Origin: Blautia caecimuris
Lineage (GTDB): Bacteria; Bacillota; Clostridia; Lachnospirales; Lachnospiraceae
Reading direction: 5' to 3'
Assembly: GCF_024622975.1 (NCBI RefSeq)
Contig: NZ_JANJZT010000004.1
Span: 118,833-182,832 of the forward strand
Length of the DNA stretch: 64,000 nt
Both the position numbers and the translations under genes were made by a program. The notes beneath the pieces were generated by a model that saw nothing but the letters and a program-made list of their open reading frames with translations, was not told the origin of the DNA and did not search any database. Shown one piece after another: positions 34,841-43,376 of this stretch. The stretch's first letter is position 1; every line of letters starts with the position of its first letter.

Positions 34841-35455
34841 ATGGGAAAGATACATCATGTAGAAAAACTTACCGACAACCGTTTTGTCAATCTGTATCAT
34901 GTGGATGCAACCAGTGTACATAATACGCCGGTATCTTACTTTGTGGCATCCAGAGCGAAAGCAGTCAGTGAACTGAAACTGAAAACAGGAAAAAACGATC
35001 CGGACGGCGTTATCATCTACAGCCTGTTCGGGGAGAAAAAAGACAGAGTGGTGCTGATCCGCCAGTATCGCTATACCCTTGGCGGATATGTATATGAATT
35101 TCCTGCAGGGCTGGTAGAGCCGGGAGAAGATCTTCATGAAGGGGCAGTCCGTGAAATGTATGAGGAGACAGGGCTTGTCTTTACTCCACTGCATGTGGAT
35201 CCGGCCTTTGAAAAGCCTTATTTTACTACCGTAGGGCTTACGGATGAATCTTGCGCCACCGTTTACGGTTATGCTTCCGGTGAGATCAGTAAGGCAGCCC
35301 AGGAGGACAGCGAGGAGATTGAGGTGGTTCTGGCAGATCGGAATGAAGTAAGACGCATCCTGAAGGAAGAGCGTGTAGCCATCATGTGCGCTTATATGCT
35401 GATGAATTTTCTGAAAGATGAAGAACCGTTCGAATTTCTGAATGAGGAAATATAG
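34841..35455 (+). CDS. NUDIX hydrolase, ADP-ribose pyrophosphatase-like
   Basis: 204 residues. The NUDIX box is complete: GLVEPGEDLHEGAVREMYEETGLV split near residues 91-114, with the metal-binding REMYEE core. The preceding GGYVYEFPAG is usual for ADP-ribose/sugar nucleotide pyrophosphatases. AAAGGAG precedes the start. It follows the Cys-rich gene closely, so the two may be co-transcribed. The substrate is not shown by the sequence. Confidence 0.92.
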   Translation: MGKIHHVEKLTDNRFVNLYHVDATSVHNTPVSYFVASRAKAVSELKLKTGKNDPDGVIIYSLFGEKKDRVVLIRQYRYTLGGYVYEFPAGLVEPGEDLHEGAVREMYEETGLVFTPLHVDPAFEKPYFTTVGLTDESCATVYGYASGEISKAAQEDSEEIEVVLADRNEVRRILKEERVAIMCAYMLMNFLKDEEPFEFLNEEI

Positions 35456-35456
35456 C

Positions 35457-35486
35457 TTGACAAATACGAGAAAAACATGCTATAGT
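35457..35486 (+). promoter_or_regulatory. Promoter of the glucose PTS gene
   Basis: TTGACA, 18 bases, TATAGT, overlapping the end of the NUDIX gene by the stop-codon region and giving a leader of about 170 bases. Confidence 0.7.
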
Positions 35487-35507
35487 TTTTATGGTTATAA
35501 AAGCTAT

Positions 35508-35536
35508 AGTGTGTTACTCTTTGGGAGGCATTAACT
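35508..35536 (+). promoter_or_regulatory. Ribonucleic antiterminator (RAT) site for a BglG/GlcT-type protein
   Basis: GTGTTACTC...GGAGGCATTAAC closely resembles the RAT of Bacillus subtilis ptsG and overlaps the terminator that follows by three bases. Binding of the antiterminator encoded at 37853 would stop that terminator from forming. Confidence 0.8.
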
Positions 35537-35578
35537 ATACATAACGAGAAGTGTTTATGTGTAGTAGTGTCTTTTTTT
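35534..35578 (+). terminator. Leader terminator controlled by antitermination
   Basis: 11-bp stem ACTATACATAA with TTATGTGTAGT (one G-U pair), a 10-base loop and a run of seven T a few bases later. Its 5' arm overlaps the RAT. Confidence 0.8.
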
Positions 35579-35661
35579 GTACAAAAAACCGGTTGAAACA
35601 GGATACAGCTGCGTATACTCACTTCTTAGATGATAATAAAATAAGAAGGAGTAAAGTAAGA

Positions 35662-37830
35662 ATGAAAGACAAAATTTTCAGTGTTCTTCAGCGTATAGGA
35701 CGAAGCTTTATGCTCCCTATCGCCATCCTTCCGGTAGCAGGCCTTCTGCTGGGTATCGGAAGTTCGTTTACGAACGCAACCACTATTGAAACTTATGGAT
35801 TAACAAAAATTCTGGGAGATGGAACCATTCTCCACTATCTTCTCATGATTATGAATAAGGTAGGAAGCGCTGTTTTTGACAACCTGCCTTTGATTTTTGC
35901 AGTGGGTGTTGCCATTGGGATGGCAAAAAAAGAGAAAGAGGTTTCCGCTCTTTCTGCAGTAATTGCTTATTTTGTTATGAATACAGCAATCAACGCCATG
36001 CTTATCAACAACGGACTGATTCTTGAAAATGGAGAGATTGCAGAATCTGTCCTTGAGGGAACAATTACTTCCGTCTGCGGTATTCAGTCTCTTCAGATGG
36101 GCGTATTTGGAGGAATTATTGTAGGCCTTGGAGTGGCGGCTCTTCATAATCGTTTTTATAGAATCCAGCTTCCAAGCGCATTGTCTTTCTTTGGAGGAAC
36201 AAGATTTGTTCCTATTATTTCCACGATCGTATACATGTTTGTGGGAATTTTGATGTATTTTGTATGGCCGGCAGTTCAGAATGGTATTTTTGCACTGGGT
36301 GGTCTTGTGACAGGTTCCGGATATGCGGGAACGCTGATCTTTGGTCTCATTAAGAGAGCGCTGATCCCGTTTGGACTGCATCACGTATTCTATATGCCTT
36401 TCTGGCAGACTGCAGTTGGCGGCACTATGGAAGTGGCAGGTCAGATGGTACAGGGTGGACAGAATATCTTTTTTGCACAGCTGGCTGATTCCGCAAATAT
36501 TGCACATTTCAGTGCAGATGCTACCAGATATTTTTCCGGCGAGTTTATTTTTATGATCTTTGGTCTTCCCGGCGCAGCGCTGGCTATGTATCAGTGCGCG
36601 AAGCCTGAAAAGAAAAAAGCAGCAGGCGGTCTTCTCCTTTCTGCAGCTCTGGCATGTATGGCAACAGGTATCACAGAACCGCTGGAATTTTCTTTCCTGT
36701 TTGTAGCGCCGGCTCTTTTTGCAGTACAGGTGATCCTTGCAGGTTCTGCCTATATGATCGCTCATATGCTGAATGTTGCGGTAGGTCTTACTTTTTCCGG
36801 CGGATTTCTTGACTTTTTCCTGTTTGGTATTCTTCAGGGAAATGAAAAGACCAGCTGGCTTCGAGTAATCCCTGTAGGTATTATCTACTTCCTTTTATAC
36901 TATTTTATTTTTAAATTCATGATCCGGAAATTTGATTTCAAAACTCCTGGACGTGAAGAAGACGATGTGGAAACAAAACTTTATACAAAGGCAGACGTGA
37001 ATGCCAGAAAAGCTGCAGCCGGAGAGGTACAGGCTTCAGACAGTGAGGATCCGGTCAGCGAGGCGATCACCAGAGGCCTTGGCGGCAAAAAGAATATCAG
37101 TGATGTGGACTGTTGTGCAACAAGGCTTCGTTGTACGATCCACGATGCTTCCAGGGTCAATGACAGCATCCTGAAAGCAACAGGAGCTTCCGGCGTAGTC
37201 CATAAAGGAAATGGAGTGCAGGTTATTTACGGACCAAATGTGACGGTGATTAAATCTAATCTGGAGGATTATCTGGAAAAAGCTCCGGATACCTATGCAG
37301 AAACAGAGGAAGCAGGAGAAACAAAGCAGGAAGAAACAAAGAATACAGAAACAGAGAAAAAGGTTGTAAAACGCATCGTGATCTCCAGCCCTGTTACCGG
37401 AATGGCAGCGGATCTGGGAACAGCTCCTGACGAAGCTTTTGCACAGAAGATGATGGGAGACGGCGCCGTAGTAACACCTGAGGAAGCATTTGTATGTGCT
37501 CCGGAGGATGGAGAAGTTGCTTTTGTATTTGACACAAAGCATGCTATTGGATATATGACAGATTCCGGGATCAGCCTCCTGATCCACGTAGGAATCGATA
37601 CAGTAAAATTAAATGGAGAGGGATTTGAGGTTCTGGTGGAAAACGGACAGAAGGTAAAAAAAGGTCAGCCTATGCTGAAGCTGGATCTGGATTATCTGAA
37701 AGCCAATGCGCCGTCTCTGGCGACGCCGGTTCTCTGTACGGAGCTTGAAGACGATCAGAGGATCCGTCTTCTGAAAGAGGGACCGGTGAAAGCAGGAGAA
37801 CCACTGTTTGAGGTGGAAGTGCTGAACTAG
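35662..37830 (+). CDS. ptsG: PTS glucose-specific transporter, EIICBA
   Basis: 722 residues. The IIC membrane domain (about 1-430) has GRSFMLPIAILPVAGLLLGIG and PFGLHHVFYMPFW, close to Bacillus PtsG. The IIB domain has DVDCCATRLRC with the phospho-cysteine at residue 485. The IIA domain (about 595-722) has LLIHVGIDTVKLNG with the phospho-histidine at 642. An acidic Glu/Thr linker joins IIB and IIA. It imports and phosphorylates glucose. GAAGGAG precedes ATG 35662. Expression is through the RAT/terminator pair upstream; the antiterminator follows 22 bases downstream. Confidence 0.95.
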   Translation: MKDKIFSVLQRIGRSFMLPIAILPVAGLLLGIGSSFTNATTIETYGLTKILGDGTILHYLLMIMNKVGSAVFDNLPLIFAVGVAIGMAKKEKEVSALSAVIAYFVMNTAINAMLINNGLILENGEIAESVLEGTITSVCGIQSLQMGVFGGIIVGLGVAALHNRFYRIQLPSALSFFGGTRFVPIISTIVYMFVGILMYFVWPAVQNGIFALGGLVTGSGYAGTLIFGLIKRALIPFGLHHVFYMPFWQTAVGGTMEVAGQMVQGGQNIFFAQLADSANIAHFSADATRYFSGEFIFMIFGLPGAALAMYQCAKPEKKKAAGGLLLSAALACMATGITEPLEFSFLFVAPALFAVQVILAGSAYMIAHMLNVAVGLTFSGGFLDFFLFGILQGNEKTSWLRVIPVGIIYFLLYYFIFKFMIRKFDFKTPGREEDDVETKLYTKADVNARKAAAGEVQASDSEDPVSEAITRGLGGKKNISDVDCCATRLRCTIHDASRVNDSILKATGASGVVHKGNGVQVIYGPNVTVIKSNLEDYLEKAPDTYAETEEAGETKQEETKNTETEKKVVKRIVISSPVTGMAADLGTAPDEAFAQKMMGDGAVVTPEEAFVCAPEDGEVAFVFDTKHAIGYMTDSGISLLIHVGIDTVKLNGEGFEVLVENGQKVKKGQPMLKLDLDYLKANAPSLATPVLCTELEDDQRIRLLKEGPVKAGEPLFEVEVLN

Positions 37831-37852
37831 GATCCGATGGGGAAAGATACGG

Positions 37853-38689
37853 ATGATGTACAGGATAGTGAAGGTTTTAAATCATAATACATTTATTGGG
37901 ATTCGAAGTAAAGATAAGTGTAAATGTCTGATCATGGGAAAGGGCATTGCTTTCGGCAGAAAGGTGAGCGAAAGTATTTCCGTGGGAGAAGATGCAAAAG
38001 TCTACACGCTGACGGAACTTACGGAAAGAGGATCAGCAGAAGAGATCATTCGCTCCGTTCCTCCGGAGTGCCTGGAGCTGGCAGGAGAGATCCTTGATCA
38101 TGCAGAAAAAGTATTTGGTCAGATTGATCGTTCTATTTTATTCCCTATGGCAGATCACCTTGCTTTTGCTGTACAGCGTATCCGAAACCAGGAACAGATT
38201 AGTAATCCTCTTACGGAGGATATACGGATTCTGTTCCATCAGGAATACAAGGTTGCCAAGTGTGCCGAACAGCTTCTCAGGGAAAGGCTTCATGTGGAAA
38301 TTGATGAGCATGAGATCGGATATATTGCCCTTCATGTTCATGCAGCTATCGAAGATCAGAAAGTTTCCCAGGCCATGCAGCTGACCAGGGCGGTAAGAGA
38401 CTGTATCTCTCTGGTAGAAAAACAGACAGGGACCACCATTGACGTAATGTCTCTTTCTTATAACAGGCTGATGAACCATATCCGTTATATGGTGGCCCGC
38501 GCTCTCAGCGGGGAAAAACTGAAGGTAAATATGAACGATTATATTTCCATACGTTTTCCAAAAGCATTCGATATGGCATCCCAGGTGTGCGGAGAAATGA
38601 TGAAAAATCTGAAGATCTGCCTGGATGATGTGGAGGTCGGATATCTTGCCATGCATCTGGAACGTGTGATGGATACGGAATTAAAGTAA
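37853..38689 (+). CDS. BglG-family antiterminator with two PRD domains (GlcT/LicT-like)
   Basis: 278 residues. The N-terminal RNA-binding CAT domain starts YRIVKVLNHNTFIGI and runs to about residue 55. PRD1 (about 70-170) includes MADHLAFAVQRI and PRD2 (about 175-278) includes YIALHVHAAIED and VGYLAMHLERV with the conserved His residues that take phosphate from HPr and EII. It should bind the RAT at 35508 in its own operon leader, giving positive autoregulation in the presence of glucose. Either of two adjacent ATGs (37853, 37856) may start it. Confidence 0.92.
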   Translation: MMYRIVKVLNHNTFIGIRSKDKCKCLIMGKGIAFGRKVSESISVGEDAKVYTLTELTERGSAEEIIRSVPPECLELAGEILDHAEKVFGQIDRSILFPMADHLAFAVQRIRNQEQISNPLTEDIRILFHQEYKVAKCAEQLLRERLHVEIDEHEIGYIALHVHAAIEDQKVSQAMQLTRAVRDCISLVEKQTGTTIDVMSLSYNRLMNHIRYMVARALSGEKLKVNMNDYISIRFPKAFDMASQVCGEMMKNLKICLDDVEVGYLAMHLERVMDTELK

Positions 38690-38702
38690 GTGTTCATGCG
38701 GC

Positions 38703-38733
38703 TCGTTGCTGTAAAGGTCGTGAACAGCAACGA
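38703..38733. other. Inverted repeat between the antiterminator gene and ptsH
   Basis: A perfect 10-bp stem TCGTTGCTGT with its complement around an 11-base loop, without a T-tract on either side. It may be a transcript-stabilising or processing hairpin. Function unknown. Confidence 0.5.
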
Positions 38734-38830
38734 ATTGAATGATGATATGCAGAGTACTTTTTAAAATACTATGGTAAAAAAGATAGATATAATGTAAAAT
38801 AAAACAAAAAACAAAAAATGGAGGAATATC

Positions 38831-39088
38831 ATGAAATCATTTGAGTACACAATTAAAGACGAACTGGGAATCCATGCAAGACCGGCAGGACTTCTTGCAA
38901 AAGAGGCTAAAAAATACAGCTCTGTATGTATGATCGAAAAAGGTGGCAAAAGCGTAAAACTTTCTCAGCTCATGATGCTGATGTCTCTTGGTGCGAAACA
39001 GGGAGATCTTGTTAAGGTGACTGCAGAGGGTGAAGATGAGGATACTGCTATTGCAGAACTGGAGAAATTCTTTAACGAAAATCTCTAA
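38831..39088 (+). CDS. ptsH: Phosphocarrier protein HPr, with Gln in place of regulatory Ser46
   Basis: 85 residues, normal HPr length. The active site GIHARPAG places the phospho-histidine at residue 15. The region that in Firmicutes holds the HPr-kinase target reads VKLSQLMMLMSLG: residue 46 is Gln and a Ser stands at 45, where Bacillus HPr has Lys45-Ser46. Everything else is ordinary. It is 40 bases upstream of ptsI and so is the general phosphocarrier of the cell rather than an isolated Crh-like paralogue. A missing Ser46 would remove or change the known HprK/CcpA signal. Confidence 0.95.
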   Translation: MKSFEYTIKDELGIHARPAGLLAKEAKKYSSVCMIEKGGKSVKLSQLMMLMSLGAKQGDLVKVTAEGEDEDTAIAELEKFFNENL

Positions 39089-39128
39089 TCACAAAATATA
39101 GAAGCCACAGGTCAGGGAGGAAAAAAGT

Positions 39129-40757
39129 ATGCAGAGTTTCCAGGGAAAATCCGTATATAAAGGAATTGTAATGGGACCGGTAGTCGTCCTCAAAAAGAAT
39201 GATTATCAGGTAAAGAGATCCAGGATCGAGGATGCAGATGCTGAGACCAGCCGTGTTCAGGAGGCAGTAAAGCGTTCTCAGGAACAGCTTCAGAAGCTTT
39301 ATGACAAGGCACTGAAAGAAGTCGGAGAGGCAAGCGCGGCTATTTTTGAAGTACATCAGATGATGCTGGAGGATGAGGATTATCTGGAGGCTATTCAGAA
39401 TATGATCCAGACAGAAATGGTAAACGCAGAATATGCGGTTGCAGTAACAGGGGATAACTTCTCTCAGATGTTTGCATCTATGGATGATGATTATATGAAA
39501 GCCCGTGCAGCAGACATCAAGGACATTTCAGAACGTCTGGTCCGCAATCTGAGCGGACAGGAAGATGCAGACTTAAGTGACATCGATCCGTCTGTCATTG
39601 TAGCGGATGATCTGAGTCCCAGTGAAACTGTTCAGATGGATAAGGAAAAGATCCTTGCTTTTGTTACGGTTCATGGTTCCACCAACTCTCATACTGCGAT
39701 CCTTGCCCGTATGATGAATATTCCGGCGCTGATCGGAGTTCCTCTTGCACTTGACGAACTGAAAAATGGTACGACTGCAGTAGTAGACGGATTTACCGGA
39801 CAGGTAACTTTTGAGCCGGATGAAGAAACTCAGGCAGCCACACTTAAAAGAGTTCAGGAAGAAAAAGAGAAACTTGCTCTTCTGCAGGAACTGAAAGGAA
39901 AAGAAAATATCACACTTGATGGTAAAAAGATCAATATCTATGCAAATATCGGAAGCGTTGGAGATATCGGCTATGTTCTGGAGAATGATGCAGGCGGTAT
40001 CGGACTTTTCAGAAGTGAATTCCTGTATTTAGGCAGAAATGATTTTCCTACAGAGGAAGAACAGTTCCAGGCATATAAGCAGGTTGTGCAGACTATGGCC
40101 GGTAAGAAGGTCATTATCCGTACCCTTGATATCGGGGCGGATAAGCAGGTGGACTATTTTAATCTTGGAAATGAAGAGAATCCGGCACTGGGATACCGTG
40201 CGATCCGTATCTGTCTGAAGCAGCCGGATATCTTTAAAACTCAGCTGAGAGCTCTTTTCCGTGCAGCTGTATACGGTAACCTTTCTATCATGTATCCAAT
40301 GATCACTTCTGTTGAGGAAGTGGAAAAGATCTATGAGATTGTGAAAGAGGTGGAGATCGAGCTGAAAGCCCAGGAAATTCAGTACAGGATTCCGGAACAG
40401 GGAATTATGATCGAGACTCCGGCAGCTGTTATGATCAGCGACCGTCTGGCTGAGATGGTAGACTTTTTCAGCATCGGAACAAATGACCTGACTCAGTATA
40501 CTCTGGCGATCGACCGTCAGAACGAAAAACTGGATGATTTTTACAATCCGCATCATGAAGCAGTTCTGCGGATGATACAGATGGTTGTAGACAATGCACA
40601 TAAATGCGGCAAATGGGCAGGTATCTGTGGGGAGCTGGGCGCTGACCTGACTCTGACAGAGAAGTTTGTCCGTATGGGACTGGATGAGCTGTCCGTGGCT
40701 CCGTCCATGATTCTGAAACTCCGCAAGATCGTCCGGGAAATGAAAGCAGAAGACTGA
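39129..40757 (+). CDS. ptsI: Phosphoenolpyruvate-protein phosphotransferase (PTS enzyme I)
   Basis: 542 residues, a little shorter than the usual 570-575. The phospho-histidine is His188 in GSTNSHTAILAR. The PEP-binding C-terminal domain has GIGLFRSEFLYLGR near 292, TLDIGADKQ near 333 and the catalytic Cys in WAGICGELGAD near 500. It passes phosphate from PEP to HPr. GGAGG upstream of the start. Ends at a terminator at 40835. Confidence 0.96.
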   Translation: MQSFQGKSVYKGIVMGPVVVLKKNDYQVKRSRIEDADAETSRVQEAVKRSQEQLQKLYDKALKEVGEASAAIFEVHQMMLEDEDYLEAIQNMIQTEMVNAEYAVAVTGDNFSQMFASMDDDYMKARAADIKDISERLVRNLSGQEDADLSDIDPSVIVADDLSPSETVQMDKEKILAFVTVHGSTNSHTAILARMMNIPALIGVPLALDELKNGTTAVVDGFTGQVTFEPDEETQAATLKRVQEEKEKLALLQELKGKENITLDGKKINIYANIGSVGDIGYVLENDAGGIGLFRSEFLYLGRNDFPTEEEQFQAYKQVVQTMAGKKVIIRTLDIGADKQVDYFNLGNEENPALGYRAIRICLKQPDIFKTQLRALFRAAVYGNLSIMYPMITSVEEVEKIYEIVKEVEIELKAQEIQYRIPEQGIMIETPAAVMISDRLAEMVDFFSIGTNDLTQYTLAIDRQNEKLDDFYNPHHEAVLRMIQMVVDNAHKCGKWAGICGELGADLTLTEKFVRMGLDELSVAPSMILKLRKIVREMKAED

Positions 40758-40834
40758 ATATAGAGATTGTTAACAGGTATCGAAGCCAGATATTTTTACT
40801 ATATGTTAATATCTGTCATAAAAGCTTTTTGCGA

Positions 40835-40864
40835 GACATCGGAACTGTGTTCCGGTGTCTTTTT
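40835..40864 (+). terminator. Terminator after ptsHI
   Basis: GACATCGGAAC pairs with GTTCCGGTGTC (one G-U), 3-base loop, then five T. Confidence 0.88.
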
Positions 40865-40979
40865 GCAGTTAATATTTCGGATATGCTTATTTATTGTATG
40901 ATTTCATATTATATGAAACTGAGATTTATAAAAACATATGTGGTAAGAGTAAATATGCCTCGAGATTCTTCGACAAAAC

Positions 40980-41008
40980 TTGACAGGATTCTCCATATGA
41001 AATACAAT
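40980..41008 (+). promoter_or_regulatory. Promoter of the CmpB-like membrane protein gene
   Basis: TTGACA, 17 bases, TACAAT, about 43 bases before the start at 41051. A small TTCCCT/AGGGAA hairpin lies in the leader. Confidence 0.7.
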
Positions 41009-41050
41009 GTTCCCTAACTGAAAAGGGAATTTGCAGAAAAGGAGACAACC

Positions 41051-42337
41051 ATGGTCTATTCGTTTTATCAACTGCTCTGGCTGTACATGATCTATTCATT
41101 TATAGGCTGGTGCGGAGAAGTTGCAGTGGCAGCAGTAAAGAGGCATCGTTTTGTAAACAGAGGGGCAGTCAGCGGTCCTTTTTGTCCGATCTATGGTCTG
41201 GGAGCTGCTGTGGTGGCTGTATTCTTTCCGGAGCTTAAAGGAAATCCGCTTTTTCTGTTTTTGGGCGGAATGGTAGTCAATACCTTTGTGGAATATGTGA
41301 CAGGCCGTATTATGGAGATGAGCCTTCATAAAAAATGGTGGGATTATTCAGACCAGAAATTCAATCTGGGAGGATATGTATGCCTGAAAACCTCGGTTCT
41401 CTGGGGAATTTGTACCGTTCTTATGATTTATGTGCTGAACCCTGTATTTACCGGACTTGTGGGACTGATTCCAAAGCTCTGGGGAGAAATTATCCTGTGG
41501 GTGCTTTTTGGCCTGCTTATTGTAGATTTTATTGGAACAGTGATTGCTGTCTGGGGGCTGAAAAAGAAAAACGGTCGGATCGATCAGATCAGAGAAGGCC
41601 TTGGACGTACTTCAAAGCTTCTTGAAAATACCATGACCAGACGGCTTCAGGCGCGTATGATCAAAGCGTATCCCAATCTTGAGAAGGAAGAAAAGGAGGA
41701 TGTCTTTGCTTCCGGATGTGGTTTCTATAAACTGGCCTGCCTGTTTTTTATCGGAGCCTTTCTCGGAGATATTACAGAGACTGTTTTCTGTCGTTTTTCC
41801 ATGGGAAGATGGATGAGCCGCAGCAGTGTGGTATTTGGGCCGTTCAGTATTGTATGGGGACTTGGCTGCGCCATGCTTACCTGGATCTTGTACAGATACA
41901 GGGAACAAAGTGACAGAAGGCTGTTTCTTTGCGGGACGATTCTCGGCGGCGCCTATGAGTACATCTGCAGTGTGTTTACAGAAATTGTGTTTGGAACTGT
42001 ATTCTGGGATTACAGTAAAATTCCCTTTAATCTGGGCGGAAGGATCAATCTTCTGTATTGTTTTTTCTGGGGATTTGCAGCTATTATCTGGATGAAGGGT
42101 ATTTATCCGTTTTTGTCCAGATGGATTGAAAAAATTCCGGTACGGATTGGAAAGCCTTTATGTATGATCATGGTTTTTTTTATGAGCGTAAATATAGCAC
42201 TGTCCGGACTGGCTCTTGATCGGTATTCCAAAAGACATGATGGCCTTCCGGCAAAAAATGCTGTGGGAGAGCTGATGGATGACTGGTTCCCGGATCCTTA
42301 TATGGAAAAGGTTTATCCGAATATTAAATTCAGGTAG
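41051..42337 (+). CDS. Putative ABC-transporter permease-like membrane protein, CmpB family (PF06541), two repeats
   Basis: 428 residues. Two copies of the PF06541 unit are seen: YSFIGWCGEVAVAA then GAVSGPFCPIYGLGA in the first (about 15-60), and GAFLGDITETVFCR then SSVVFGPFSIVWGLG in the second (about 237-280), each followed by KWWDYS- or FWDYSKIPFNLGG-type blocks. About ten membrane segments in all. Despite the family name no ATPase is nearby and the function is not known. Monocistronic, with its own promoter and a shared terminator. Confidence 0.85.
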   Translation: MVYSFYQLLWLYMIYSFIGWCGEVAVAAVKRHRFVNRGAVSGPFCPIYGLGAAVVAVFFPELKGNPLFLFLGGMVVNTFVEYVTGRIMEMSLHKKWWDYSDQKFNLGGYVCLKTSVLWGICTVLMIYVLNPVFTGLVGLIPKLWGEIILWVLFGLLIVDFIGTVIAVWGLKKKNGRIDQIREGLGRTSKLLENTMTRRLQARMIKAYPNLEKEEKEDVFASGCGFYKLACLFFIGAFLGDITETVFCRFSMGRWMSRSSVVFGPFSIVWGLGCAMLTWILYRYREQSDRRLFLCGTILGGAYEYICSVFTEIVFGTVFWDYSKIPFNLGGRINLLYCFFWGFAAIIWMKGIYPFLSRWIEKIPVRIGKPLCMIMVFFMSVNIALSGLALDRYSKRHDGLPAKNAVGELMDDWFPDPYMEKVYPNIKFR

Positions 42338-42341
42338 GATA

Positions 42342-42388
42342 AAAGCCCTTTTGTGTCGGCAGAAATGCAGACATGAAAGGGCTTTTTT
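42342..42388. terminator. Bidirectional terminator between convergent genes
   Basis: AAAGCCCTTT pairs with AAAGGGCTTT, with additional inner TGTC/GACA pairing; T-runs on both strands. Confidence 0.85.
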
Positions 42389-42395
42389 GGCAGCT

Positions 42396-43214
42396 TTATT
42401 TCTTTTTCTTTTCCAGATATTCATTCAGAGTGGCATTGGAAATGTCAGTGATAAACATATGGCCTGGCGCGTGAGTGATAACAATGGGCGGCTTTGCATT
42501 TTCAACAGCTGCCTGAGGTGTGACACCGCAGGGCCAGAACACAGGAATCTCTCCCGGGTAGATATCTACAGCCTCTCCGTAGTCCGGGTTCATGATATCG
42601 GTAACGCCGATTGCTTCCGGATCTCCCATTTGTACAGGGGCGCTATGAACATTTGGCATTTTTTCAGTGATCTCATAGGCTTTCTTTGCATTTTCCGGAG
42701 TCATTGGACGCATGGAGCATACCATAGGCCCGGAAAAAGGTCCGACAGGGACAGTCTGGATACTGGTTTTAAACATGGGGACATTCCGCCCCTGCGCAAT
42801 GTGGCGGACTTCGATTCCTTCACGGATCAGCGCCTCCTCAAAAGAGAAGGAACAGCCGATCAGAAAGCCGACATATCCTTCTTTCCAGTATTGAGATGCA
42901 TCAGTGATTTCCTTTGTAAATACTCCGTTTTCATAAATGCGGTATCTGGGGATATCTGTGCAGATATTTCCGCCTTCTCCCATGTCGTGAGTTTCAGGAG
43001 TGCCTTTGATGATTTCCAGAACCGGACAGGGAAAGGGATTTTTTGCTGTAAATTCTTCAAAATCTGCTGCATACTCCGGCGGCAGAATAACAAGATTTGC
43101 CTGGGCATAACCCCTGCACATTCCGGCTGTGGGAAAATCAATTTTACCCTGTCTGATCAGACTGCGGACTTGTGAGGGGGCCATATCTATATATGGTGTA
43201 ATATCAAATGCCAT
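42396..43214 (-). CDS. DUF1445-family putative hydro-lyase (D-glutamate cyclase-like)
   Basis: 272 residues. Family blocks are MCRGYAQANLVILP near 32, FPCPVLEI near 61, GFLIGCSFSFEEAL near 115, NVPMFKTS near 144 and a final FWPCGVTPQ near 226. Members are annotated as hydro-lyases and are related to a mammalian D-glutamate cyclase domain. The start at 43214 has AAAGGAGGA upstream. It diverges from the S8 peptidase gene. Substrate unknown. Confidence 0.9.
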   Translation of the reverse strand: MAFDITPYIDMAPSQVRSLIRQGKIDFPTAGMCRGYAQANLVILPPEYAADFEEFTAKNPFPCPVLEIIKGTPETHDMGEGGNICTDIPRYRIYENGVFTKEITDASQYWKEGYVGFLIGCSFSFEEALIREGIEVRHIAQGRNVPMFKTSIQTVPVGPFSGPMVCSMRPMTPENAKKAYEITEKMPNVHSAPVQMGDPEAIGVTDIMNPDYGEAVDIYPGEIPVFWPCGVTPQAAVENAKPPIVITHAPGHMFITDISNATLNEYLEKKKK

Positions 43215-43251
43215 AAAAGAGTCCTCCTTTTTTACGTTAATGTATAAAAAT

Positions 43252-43280
43252 ACTATACAGGAAAATAATGGAAAATGCAA
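43252..43280 (-). promoter_or_regulatory. Promoter of the DUF1445 gene
   Basis: On the minus strand TTGCAT, 17 bases, TATAGT, giving a short leader of about 30 bases. Confidence 0.55.
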
Positions 43281-43376
43281 TCCTGTGTTGTCAGGGAGTG
43301 TTGATGTGGATAAGTCAGGTATATTAATAAAAGATTGGTGCATAAAATAAAAAGAAAGCAGCAGAAGGCGGCAGTT

